From the NCBI GenBank assembly GCA_963625655.1, contig CAVFTS010000029.1:1-22898 (forward strand): DNA of 22,898 nt, given 5' to 3'. The translations under genes and the position numbers were made by a program. Shown here piece after piece: positions 1-7,340 of this stretch. Position 1 is the first letter of the stretch. Each line of letters begins with the position of its first letter. The stretch is from F23-B02 sp963625655 (lineage in GTDB: Bacteria > Bacillota > Clostridia > Oscillospirales > Oscillospiraceae). The notes beneath the pieces were generated by a model. It did not search any database and was not told the DNA's origin. It was given only the letters and a program-made list of their open reading frames with translations.

Positions 1-59
1 ACGGTCTCCCGTACTGCTACCAGGTTCCGTCGACCAACGAAATGCTTTTTAACTCCTGA
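1..59 (+). CDS. 3' end of an unidentified upstream gene (partial)
   Basis: The third plus-strand frame stays open from the window edge to a TGA at 57-59 and encodes about 18 residues ending in NEMLFNS. Codon choice in this frame (ctc, ccg, tac, acc, aac) resembles the rest of the window. The second frame also ends early, at TAA 50-52, but uses codons such as cta, cca and cga that are rarer here. The stop lies 19 bp before a strong terminator, as expected for the last gene of an upstream unit. The fragment is too short to assign a family. Confidence 0.45.
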   Translation, partial: GLPYCYQVPSTNEMLFNS

Positions 60-77
60 ATATATCACTGTTTCGGG

Positions 78-110
78 AAAGCTCCCTGTCAATCGGCAGG
101 GAGCTTTTTC
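78..110 (+). terminator. Rho-independent terminator of the upstream gene
   Basis: A perfect 11-bp stem, AAAGCTCCCTG (78-88) with CAGGGAGCTTT (97-107), encloses an 8-nt loop. The distal arm runs directly into a short T tract. It closes the transcription unit ending at 59 and insulates the next promoter. Confidence 0.9.
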
Positions 111-141
111 TGCTTTCTTATATTTAATATTGTAGGAACAT

Positions 142-169
142 TTGACAAAGCGCAAATGGGTGTTATATT
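142..169 (+). promoter_or_regulatory. Sigma-A type promoter for the TrmH-family gene
   Basis: A consensus -35 TTGACA (142-147) is followed after 16 nt by TATATT (164-169) with an extended -10 TG at 161-162. TATTAT at 166-171 gives an alternative 18-nt spacing. Either choice places the start of transcription at about 176-180, on or next to the ATG at 179. The TATAAT at 169-174 would need a 21-nt spacer and is less likely. Confidence 0.7.
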
Positions 170-178
170 ATAATTCCT

Positions 179-931
179 ATGGAAAAGATTACATCGAGAA
201 AAAATAATACGATAGTTCATCTGCGCAAGCTCGGCAGTGACGCATCATACCGCAGAGAATGCTGCGAATTTATATGCGACGGAGTCAAAACGCTGAATGA
301 GGCGCTTGCGTCGGGGATGGAGATCAAAACCGTTCTGTTCAAGGGAACGCCCGATACGGAGCTTGCGGAGAGACTTCCGCACGCTGCGGCATACTACGCT
401 CCCGACGAGCTGTTTGACTATGCGTCGCCGCTCAAAAACTGCCCCGGACCGCTGTTTTCGGTGCGAATGCCGCAGACGGTCGGGGAGCCCGTACACAGCG
501 CCGTCGTGCTTGAGAACCTGCAGGACCCCGGCAACGTGGGTACCGTCATCCGAACGGCGAACGCATTCGGGATAAGTGCGGTCGTGCTTGTCGGTGACTG
601 TGCGGATTTGTACAATCCCAAAACCGTGCGTGCGACCATGGGGGCAATCTTCCGTCAGCGGGTGATGAGCATTGAGCTTTGTGCGCTGCGAGACTTCTGC
701 ACGGAAAGCGGGCTTAAGCTGTACGGCGCAGCGCTCAGCGATAACGCAGTCGAGATAACGGGTCTCGACCTTAAAAACACAGCAGTTGCGGTCGGCAGCG
801 AGGGCAGGGGCCTTTCCGAGAACCTGCTGCGGCTTTGCGATGCGGAGCTCATCATACCGATGCGCCCGGATTCGGAGTCCTTAAACGCTGCGGTGGCGGC
901 GTCCGTTATCATGTGGGAAATGTCAAAATGA
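179..931 (+). CDS. TrmH/SpoU-family RNA 2'-O-methyltransferase
   Basis: A SPOUT-fold enzyme that transfers a methyl group from S-adenosylmethionine to a ribose 2'-OH in rRNA or tRNA in the cytoplasm. The 250-residue length is normal. An N-terminal substrate-binding domain (about 1-100, beginning MEKITSRKN) precedes the knotted catalytic domain. Its three motifs are visible: LENLQDPGNVGTVIRTA near 111-127 with the key Asn113 and Arg125, VGSEGRGLS at 205-213, and SLNAAVAASV at 234-243. The ATG at 179 is the only ATG, GTG or TTG in frame ahead of the conserved N terminus, because an in-frame TGA lies at 143-145. There is no Shine-Dalgarno sequence before it, so the mRNA looks leaderless. The gene heads the unit that continues into dprA 16 bp later. 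The exact target nucleotide cannot be read from the sequence. Confidence 0.93.
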   Translation: MEKITSRKNNTIVHLRKLGSDASYRRECCEFICDGVKTLNEALASGMEIKTVLFKGTPDTELAERLPHAAAYYAPDELFDYASPLKNCPGPLFSVRMPQTVGEPVHSAVVLENLQDPGNVGTVIRTANAFGISAVVLVGDCADLYNPKTVRATMGAIFRQRVMSIELCALRDFCTESGLKLYGAALSDNAVEITGLDLKNTAVAVGSEGRGLSENLLRLCDAELIIPMRPDSESLNAAVAASVIMWEMSK

Positions 932-947
932 CCGAGGGAGTGAGCAA

Positions 948-2156
948 ATGTCGGCACTGAAATACTGGCTTTGGCTGTCAATGGCGCCGGGGCTCAGCCC
1001 AAGGGCCTGTCATGCGCTGCTGGACTACTACGGCAGCCCGGAGGCGATGTACTTTGCGCCGTTTGGCGAGATGAAGCGCCTCGCCGGACGTCACACCGAG
1101 GGACTTGACGCACTCGAAAAGCGTGATCTTGACTCCGCCTTGCGCATAATTGACGCCTGCAACGATCAGAATATTACGATACTTACCATGCAGGATGCAG
1201 GGTACCCCGACAGGCTGCGGTCGATAAATCTGCCGCCGAAGGTCATATACGTCAAGGGCAAGCTTCCCGCCGTCGACGACGAACCCGTCATCGCAATAGT
1301 CGGCACGAGGAGAGCCTCGTACTACGGTCTGAAAATGGCGAGGCGCTTCGGCTACGAGATATCGAAATGCGGCGGCGTGGTGGTTTCGGGGCTGACCGTC
1401 GGCATTGATGCGAGCGCAGCAGAGGGAGCGCTCTACGCCGGCGGAACGGTTATCGGCGTCCTCGGCGTTCCGCATGAGCAGGCGAGGGGTCATCTTTGCC
1501 TTGACGTGCTGCACGCCGGCGGCGCTTTGGTGAGCGAGTATCCGCCGGGAACGCCTGTGTATTCAAGCTATTTCCGTGCGAGAAACCGCATAAGCGCAGG
1601 ACTTTCGTTGGGCGTTGTAGTCGTCGAAGCACCCGAAAGAAGCGGTGCGAGACTGTTCGCAAACGAGGCGGCGGATCAGGGCAAGGAACTGTTTGTCGTT
1701 CCCGGAGATGCGGACGAAGTCCGCTGCGCCGGGAGCAATGCGATACTGAAGGAGGGCGCAAAGCCCGTGACCGAGGGATGGGACGTTATGTGCGAATATG
1801 CGCCGCTTTATCCCGAACGTGTACACAGGAGTATCGAGCGTTTTCGCCCGGAAAACTTCATGGCGTCGGCGAATGCCAAAAGAAATCCGACTCCAGAAAC
1901 AGAAAAAGTTTCAAAAAAAGTCATTGACAATGAAAACGTCAAAGGCTATATTGACTTGAAGAAACGGCTTGAGGGTCTGAGCGAGATCCAACTCAAGCTG
2001 ATTTCGGTGATTGACAGACCGTCCGTGCAGGTGGATGAGATAATCGAGAAGAGCGGATACACTGCGGCAAAGGTGCTTTCGGAGCTTACGATGCTGCAAA
2101 TCGAGGGTCTTGTCAAACAGGAACCGGGCAAAAGGTTTACATTGATTATAAAGTGA
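948..2156 (+). CDS. dprA: DNA-processing protein DprA (Smf)
   Basis: DprA binds incoming single-stranded DNA and loads RecA during natural transformation; many non-competent bacteria also carry it. The 402-residue protein has an N-terminal SAM-like region (1-105), a Rossmann domain (about 110-285) and a winged-helix C terminus (about 345-400). Visible family motifs are VGTRRAS (118-124), SGLTVGID (147-154), SEYPPGTP (196-203), RNRISAGLS (212-220) and VVPGDADE (250-257). The usual G-(S/C)-G-L-D-x-x-Y-P loop expected after VIGVLG (168-173) is absent; the sequence there reads VPHEQARGHL and is about four residues shorter. The basic, low-complexity linker at 290-335 is poorly conserved in such proteins. 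A GAGGGA Shine-Dalgarno at 934-939 sets the ATG. The stop overlaps the ribosome-binding region of topA, so co-translation is likely. No other competence gene is present here. Confidence 0.93.
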   Translation: MSALKYWLWLSMAPGLSPRACHALLDYYGSPEAMYFAPFGEMKRLAGRHTEGLDALEKRDLDSALRIIDACNDQNITILTMQDAGYPDRLRSINLPPKVIYVKGKLPAVDDEPVIAIVGTRRASYYGLKMARRFGYEISKCGGVVVSGLTVGIDASAAEGALYAGGTVIGVLGVPHEQARGHLCLDVLHAGGALVSEYPPGTPVYSSYFRARNRISAGLSLGVVVVEAPERSGARLFANEAADQGKELFVVPGDADEVRCAGSNAILKEGAKPVTEGWDVMCEYAPLYPERVHRSIERFRPENFMASANAKRNPTPETEKVSKKVIDNENVKGYIDLKKRLEGLSEIQLKLISVIDRPSVQVDEIIEKSGYTAAKVLSELTMLQIEGLVKQEPGKRFTLIIK

Positions 2157-2165
2157 GGACAGCAA

Positions 2166-4337
2166 ATGCCTACTGCAAAAAAGAATCTTGTCATAGTCGA
2201 ATCACCGGCAAAGGCAAAGACGATAGAGAAGTATCTCGGCTCAAACTACAAGGTCGTGGCGTCGATGGGCCATTTGAGGGATCTTCCCAAAAGCACCCTC
2301 GGCATAGACATTGAGAACGATTTTGAGCCTAAATATATTCCCGTCAGGGATCACAAGGAAGTCATCGACAACCTGAAAAAGCTCTCAAAGACTGCCGGTA
2401 CCGTCTATCTCGCAACCGACCCCGACCGTGAGGGAGAGGCGATATCGTGGCACTTAAAGGAGCTTCTTGCGCTTGACGACGAGCGGGCAAGACGAGTGAC
2501 CTTCAACGAGATCACGAAAAAGGTCGTCACGGAGAGTATCGAGCATTCGAGAGACATAGATCAGGATCTCGTGGACGCACAGCAGGCACGCCGTCTGCTT
2601 GACCGCATCGTGGGCTACAAGCTCTCGCCGCTGCTTTGGAAGAAGATAAGGCGGGGACTTTCCGCCGGCAGAGTGCAGTCGGTCGCAACGAGAATGGTCG
2701 TCGACCGTGAAAAGGAGATAAACGACTTCGTGCGTGAGGAGTATTGGCTGCTCGACGCCGTACTCGGCTGCGAAAACGGCGCAAGCTTTACCGCCCGTTT
2801 CTTCGGAAAGGACGACAAAAAGCTTGAGCTGCACAGCGAGGACGAGGTAAAAAAGGTCATTGCCGAAACGCAGGATCACAAGTTCTCGATAAAGAGCGTA
2901 AAGCGTGGCGAAAAGCACCGTAGCCCCTCGCCTCCGTTTATCACCTCGACGCTTCAGCAGGAGGCGTCACGCCGCCTCGGTATGACGCCGAGGAGGACGA
3001 TGTCAGTCGCCCAGCAGCTTTACGAAGGCGTCAACATCACCGGGCAGGGTTCGGTCGGCCTCATAACCTATATGCGTACCGACTCGCTCCGCCTGTCCGA
3101 CGTTGCACTTGCTGCGGCGAAGAATTTCATCATCGGACGCTACGGCAAGGAGTATTACTACGGCTCCTACCGTATATATAAATCCAAAAACAGTGCTCAG
3201 GACGCACACGAGGCGATTCGCCCCACGAACGTCGAGCTTACGCCGGAGCTGGTGCGAAAGGATCTCACACCGGAGCAGTACAGGCTCTACCGCCTCATTT
3301 GGGGTCGCTTCACGGCGAGCCAGATGGCAAACTCCGTTTATGACAATGTCGTGATCGATGCCGAGAGCAACGGCTATATATTCCGCTCCAACTACTCGGA
3401 GCTTAAATTCCCCGGTTATACCGCAGTTTACGAGGAGAGCAAGGACGAGGAGTCCGACGAGATACGCAGCAAGCTGCCGGAACTTTCCGCAGGCGAGACC
3501 GTGTACCTTGAAAAGATGCTGCCGGAGCAGCAGTTTACGCAGCCGCCCGCACGCTATACCGAGGCGACGCTTATCAGAGCGATGGAGGAGAAGGGCATCG
3601 GCAGACCATCTACCTATGCACCGACGATCTCCACGATCACCTCGCACGAGTACGTCGTGAAGGACGGCAAATACCTCAAGCCCACGAACCTCGGCACGGT
3701 GGTCACCGAGCTGATGATGGAGCGCTTCCCCGACATCGTTGATCTGAAATTTACGAACAACATGGAAGAGAACCTCGACAGCATCGAATCCGGCAAGCGC
3801 TATTGGAAAGAGATAATCCGTGAGTTCTACGGTGAGTTTAACGAGGAGCTTGAAGCGGCGGAGAAGGCGCTTGAGGGTACGAGAATCAAGGTACCCGACG
3901 AGCTTTCGGATGAGCATTGCGACATTTGCGGACGGCAGATGGTCGTAAAGTCGGGCAAATTCGGCAGATTCCTTGCCTGTCCCGGCTATCCCGAGTGCAG
4001 CTTCACAAAGCCGCTCGTCATTGAGATGCCGGGTAAATGCCCCAAGTGCGGCAGCCGCATACTCAAGAGAACCTCCAAGAAGGGTTACACCTTCTATGCC
4101 TGCGAAAGAGGCACCGACTGCGGCTTTATGACATGGTACGTCCCGACCAAGGACTACTGCCCCTCCTGCGGTAAGACGCTGTTCAAGCCGAGCGGCAAGG
4201 GCAGGCTCAAGAGCTTCTGCATAAACGAGGAGTGTCCCGCATTCGTGCCGGAGGACAAGAGAGGCTATAAGAAAAAGAGCGACGGCGAAAAAAAGCAGAC
4301 CGCAAAAAAGAGCGGCGCCGGAAAGAACAAGGAATAA
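2166..4337 (+). CDS. topA: DNA topoisomerase I (type IA)
   Basis: Relaxes negative supercoils by cutting and resealing one DNA strand through a tyrosine-DNA intermediate. The 723-residue protein starts with a TOPRIM domain: NLVIVESPAKAKTIEKYLG at about 7-25 with Glu12, and TDPDREGE at 84-91 with Asp85 and Asp87. The catalytic Tyr302 sits in GLITYMRTDSLRLS. Conserved core elements include the AHEAIRPT box (347-354) and EKGIGRPSTYA (475-485). The C terminus holds three four-cysteine zinc ribbons (Cys585/588/605/611, Cys625/628/646/652, Cys665/668/685/690), then a Lys-rich tail expected to bind DNA non-specifically. The ATG lies 9 bp after the dprA stop, with its GTGAGGA ribosome site spanning that stop. 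The dprA-topA-trmFO order is conserved in Firmicutes. Confidence 0.98.
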   Translation: MPTAKKNLVIVESPAKAKTIEKYLGSNYKVVASMGHLRDLPKSTLGIDIENDFEPKYIPVRDHKEVIDNLKKLSKTAGTVYLATDPDREGEAISWHLKELLALDDERARRVTFNEITKKVVTESIEHSRDIDQDLVDAQQARRLLDRIVGYKLSPLLWKKIRRGLSAGRVQSVATRMVVDREKEINDFVREEYWLLDAVLGCENGASFTARFFGKDDKKLELHSEDEVKKVIAETQDHKFSIKSVKRGEKHRSPSPPFITSTLQQEASRRLGMTPRRTMSVAQQLYEGVNITGQGSVGLITYMRTDSLRLSDVALAAAKNFIIGRYGKEYYYGSYRIYKSKNSAQDAHEAIRPTNVELTPELVRKDLTPEQYRLYRLIWGRFTASQMANSVYDNVVIDAESNGYIFRSNYSELKFPGYTAVYEESKDEESDEIRSKLPELSAGETVYLEKMLPEQQFTQPPARYTEATLIRAMEEKGIGRPSTYAPTISTITSHEYVVKDGKYLKPTNLGTVVTELMMERFPDIVDLKFTNNMEENLDSIESGKRYWKEIIREFYGEFNEELEAAEKALEGTRIKVPDELSDEHCDICGRQMVVKSGKFGRFLACPGYPECSFTKPLVIEMPGKCPKCGSRILKRTSKKGYTFYACERGTDCGFMTWYVPTKDYCPSCGKTLFKPSGKGRLKSFCINEECPAFVPEDKRGYKKKSDGEKKQTAKKSGAGKNKE

Positions 4338-4340
4338 ACG

Positions 4341-5666
4341 ATGAGGAATGTAACGGTTTTGGGAGCGGGGCTCTCCGGGAGCGAGTGCGCATGGCAACTT
4401 GCGAAAAGGGGCATAAAGGTTCGTCTTGTGGAGATGAAGCCGAAGAAAATGACCCCGGCGCATACTTCTCCGTACTTTGCCGAGCTTGTCTGCTCCAATT
4501 CTCTAAGAAGCGACGAGCTTACAAACGCCGTCGGACTGCTTAAAGCCGAGATGCGTAAAATGGATTCCCTGATTCTCGAAAGCGCCGACCGCAACCGTGT
4601 CGCCGCAGGCGGAGCGCTTGCGGTAGACAGAGAGGGCTTTGCAAGCTACATAACCGAAAAGCTCAAAAATCACCCGAATGTTGAGTTCGTCTCCGAGGAG
4701 GCGACCGACTTTCCCGAGGGAGAGCTTGTGGTCGCAACGGGTCCGCTCACCTCGGATGCGTTGGCAGAGCGCATCGCAAAGCTGTGCAATGACGACGGAC
4801 TGCACTTTTACGATGCCGTCGCACCCATCGTCACGCTTGAGAGCGTTGACATGGAAAGTGCGTACTTTGCCTCACGCTACGACAAGGGCACACCGGATTA
4901 TGTAAACTGCCCGATGACCGAGGAGGAGTACACGGCATTTTGGAAGGAGCTTTGCGCCGCCAAGGAAGCGCCGGTGCACGGTTTTGACGACACCGGAGTG
5001 TTTGAGGGCTGTATGCCCGTTGAGGTCATGGCACGCAGAGGAATTTCGACGCTGTGCTACGGCCCTCTAAAGCCCGTCGGACTTAAAGATCCGAGGACGG
5101 GGAAGGAAAGCTACGCCGTGGTGCAGCTTCGCCGTGACAATGCGGACGGCACCATATATAACATGGTCGGCTTCCAGACACATCTCACATGGGGCGAGCA
5201 AAAGCGTGTGTTTTCAATGATCCCGGCGCTTAAAAACGCCGAATTTGTGCGCTACGGCGTGATGCACCGCAATACCTATCTGAACAGCCCGAAGCTGCTC
5301 GACCGTTATTATCGTTTAAAAACCGAGCCTCGCATAAGCTTTGCGGGACAGATGACGGGTGTTGAGGGCTATGTGGAGTCTGCCGCATCGGGTATGCTCG
5401 TCGGCATCGAGACCGCAGCAAGGCTTCTCGGCACGGAAGCAGTGGATTTCCCGCAGGAGACCGCCATCGGCGCACTCGGATTGTACATTTCCGGCGGCAG
5501 CGTGGGCGATTTCCAGCCCATGAACATCAATTTCGGTATCATTTCACCGCTCGGATACAGAGTGAAGGGCAAACGCAACAAGAATGCGGAAATCTCGGCA
5601 AGGAGCCTTGCGCTCATTGACGAGCTGATGAAGAAGGAGATTTTTAACTGTGAAGATAATTGTTGA
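4341..5666 (+). CDS. trmFO: tRNA U54 methyltransferase TrmFO (folate/FAD dependent)
   Basis: Methylates uridine 54 in the T-loop of tRNAs using methylenetetrahydrofolate as carbon donor and FADH2 as reductant. The 441-residue length matches the family. The N terminus has the FAD dinucleotide-binding motif GAGLSGSE (8-15). The two cysteines important for catalysis are visible: Cys51 in AELVCSNSLRS and Cys224 in EGCMPVEVMARRG. Further signatures are GPLKPVGL (241-248), MVGFQTHL (275-282) and GQMTGVEGYVESAASG near 336-351. An AAGGA ribosome site at 4329-4333 precedes the ATG, 3 bp beyond the topA stop. The last 17 bp overlap the start of plsX in another frame, which suggests translational coupling. 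Confidence 0.97.
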   Translation: MRNVTVLGAGLSGSECAWQLAKRGIKVRLVEMKPKKMTPAHTSPYFAELVCSNSLRSDELTNAVGLLKAEMRKMDSLILESADRNRVAAGGALAVDREGFASYITEKLKNHPNVEFVSEEATDFPEGELVVATGPLTSDALAERIAKLCNDDGLHFYDAVAPIVTLESVDMESAYFASRYDKGTPDYVNCPMTEEEYTAFWKELCAAKEAPVHGFDDTGVFEGCMPVEVMARRGISTLCYGPLKPVGLKDPRTGKESYAVVQLRRDNADGTIYNMVGFQTHLTWGEQKRVFSMIPALKNAEFVRYGVMHRNTYLNSPKLLDRYYRLKTEPRISFAGQMTGVEGYVESAASGMLVGIETAARLLGTEAVDFPQETAIGALGLYISGGSVGDFQPMNINFGIISPLGYRVKGKRNKNAEISARSLALIDELMKKEIFNCEDNC

Positions 5667-6663
5667 CGCAATGGGCGGTGACAACGCTCCGCAGTCTGCG
5701 GTAAAGGGTGCTCTGTACGCAAGGCAACGCCTCGGCGTGGACATTGTACTTGTCGGACGCAAGGAGGATATAAGCGCCTGCCTTGAGGGAAGCGACACCG
5801 ACGGAATAAGCATAGTGGACGCACGGGAGATCGTGACGATGCACGACGACCCCAGTACCGCCACACGTAAAAAGAAGGATTCGTCGATGACCGTTGCCCT
5901 GACGATGCTGAAAAACGGCGAGGGCGACGCAGTGGTTTCGGCGGGCAGTACGGGTGCGCTGCTCACCGGGGCGACGCTTATCACCAAGCGCATAAAGGGC
6001 ATACGCAGGGCTGCAATGGCTCCCGTTTTCCCGAGCATGGAAAGCGGATTCATGCTCATGGACTGCGGTGCAAACGCCGACTGTACACCGGAGTATCTGC
6101 TCCAGTTTGCGTATATGGGCAGCTTCTACGCCAAGCGCCTCATGGGTATCGCAAATCCGAGGGTCGCACTTTTAAATAACGGTGCGGAGGAAACAAAGGG
6201 CGGTCAGCTCCAGCAGAGCGCATATAAGCTTTTAAAGGCGGCAAAGGACGAGGGACACCTGAACTTTGTCGGCAACATCGAGGGAAGCACCATGTTCATG
6301 GGCGGCGCCGACGTTGTGGTGACCGACGGCTTTTCCGGCAACATTGCGCTCAAGACCACCGAGGGTGCGGCAAAGCTGCTGTTTAAGGAGCTCAAGGGCG
6401 TACTTAAAAAGAACCCGATAAACAAGCTCGCAGCGGCGATACTTTACAAGGACATTAAGTCGATCGCAAAGAAGCTTGACCCCAACGAGGTCGGCGGAAC
6501 TCCGATGCTGGGCATCAGCAGACCCGTCATAAAGGCGCACGGTTCGTCCAACGACGAGGCAATGTTCGCTGCGATCCGTCAGGCAAAGGCATTTGCGGAC
6601 TCCGGCGTTATAGACGACGTTGTAAGCAATATCGAATACATGAAGATCGGTGAGGAAGCGTAA
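5650..6663 (+). CDS. plsX: Phosphate acyltransferase PlsX
   Basis: Converts acyl-ACP and phosphate to acyl-phosphate, the donor used by PlsY in the first step of phospholipid synthesis; it acts at the inner face of the membrane. The 337-residue length is standard. The diagnostic start MKIIVDAMGGDNAP, the central SAGSTGALL (about 97-105), the DCGAN box (138-142) and TDGFSGNIALKT (236-247) are all present. The start is a GTG at 5650, read from AAGGAG at 5634-5639, inside the end of trmFO. FapR and the fabD, fabG and acpP genes that follow plsX in Bacillus are absent here; rnc follows directly. Loss of these intervening genes is compatible with Clostridia gene order. Confidence 0.97.
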   Translation: MKIIVDAMGGDNAPQSAVKGALYARQRLGVDIVLVGRKEDISACLEGSDTDGISIVDAREIVTMHDDPSTATRKKKDSSMTVALTMLKNGEGDAVVSAGSTGALLTGATLITKRIKGIRRAAMAPVFPSMESGFMLMDCGANADCTPEYLLQFAYMGSFYAKRLMGIANPRVALLNNGAEETKGGQLQQSAYKLLKAAKDEGHLNFVGNIEGSTMFMGGADVVVTDGFSGNIALKTTEGAAKLLFKELKGVLKKNPINKLAAAILYKDIKSIAKKLDPNEVGGTPMLGISRPVIKAHGSSNDEAMFAAIRQAKAFADSGVIDDVVSNIEYMKIGEEA

Positions 6664-6665
6664 AA

Positions 6666-7340
6666 GTGTACGAGCTTGAAGAAAAAATCGGGTACAAATT
6701 CAAAAATCGGGAGCTGCTTATAAACGCTCTGACGCACTCCTCCTACGCAAACGAAAACAGGGGAGACGGCATATCGAGTAACGAGCGCCTTGAGTATCTG
6801 GGCGACGCAGTTTTGGAGCTTATAAGCGCAAGGTATATCTTTGATCTCAAGCCCGCAATGCCGGAGGGCAAGATGACCCGACTGCGCTCGGAGCTTGTGT
6901 GCGAGCAGAGCCTGCACAATGTTGCGCTGTACCTCGGACTCGGAAAGTACCTGCGCATGGGCAAGGGCGAGGACAAAAACGGGGGCAGACAGCGTCCGTC
7001 AATCCTTGCGGATGCGGTTGAGGCGGTGCTTGCCGCCGTGTATCTCGACGGCGGTTTTGACGCTGCCGACGCATTTATCAGGCGCAGCCTCCTAAACCCC
7101 GACAGCATAAGCGAGAGCCACAGCCGTGACTATAAGACCGAGCTTCAGGAGCTTGTACAGCAGAAGCCGGGCAGAGTTATAAGTTACATTCCCGCCGGAG
7201 AGTCGGGACCCGATCACGCCAAGCTCTTCCTGTTTAAGATCTGCCTTGACGGTGAGACCGTGGGTGAGGGAAGTGGACGTACTAAAAAAGAAGCGGAGCA
7301 GGCTGCAGCCTGCGAAGCGCTGAAGAAGATGAATAAATGA
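6666..7340 (+). CDS. rnc: Ribonuclease III
   Basis: Double-strand-specific endoribonuclease that matures rRNA precursors and cleaves structured mRNAs. The 224-residue protein has a catalytic domain (1-150) with the signature NERLEYLGDAVLEL at 39-52. The Mg-binding residues Glu40, Asp47, Asp116 and Glu119 are in place. A double-stranded RNA-binding domain covers about 155-222, ending in the basic helix GRTKKEAEQAAACEAL. The start is a GTG at 6666, two bases after the plsX stop; GTGAGGA inside the plsX 3' end is a plausible ribosome site. The stop TGA overlaps the ATG of the next gene (ATGA), so the two should be translated together. Confidence 0.97.
   Translation: MYELEEKIGYKFKNRELLINALTHSSYANENRGDGISSNERLEYLGDAVLELISARYIFDLKPAMPEGKMTRLRSELVCEQSLHNVALYLGLGKYLRMGKGEDKNGGRQRPSILADAVEAVLAAVYLDGGFDAADAFIRRSLLNPDSISESHSRDYKTELQELVQQKPGRVISYIPAGESGPDHAKLFLFKICLDGETVGEGSGRTKKEAEQAAACEALKKMNK

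Noticed and set aside
169..174. TATAAT as the -10 of the TrmH-family promoter
   Set aside because: It matches the hexamer perfectly but would need a 21-nt spacer from TTGACA. TATATT at 164-169 with an extended TG gives a functional 16-nt spacing.
948..2156. A competence island around dprA
   Set aside because: No comE, comF, comG or other transformation gene is present. dprA beside topA is ordinary Firmicute gene order.
3003..4463. A 486-codon minus-strand open frame across topA and the trmFO start
   Set aside because: It is antisense to the TopA zinc ribbons and TrmFO FAD motif, which are unmistakable, and its translation shows no domain.
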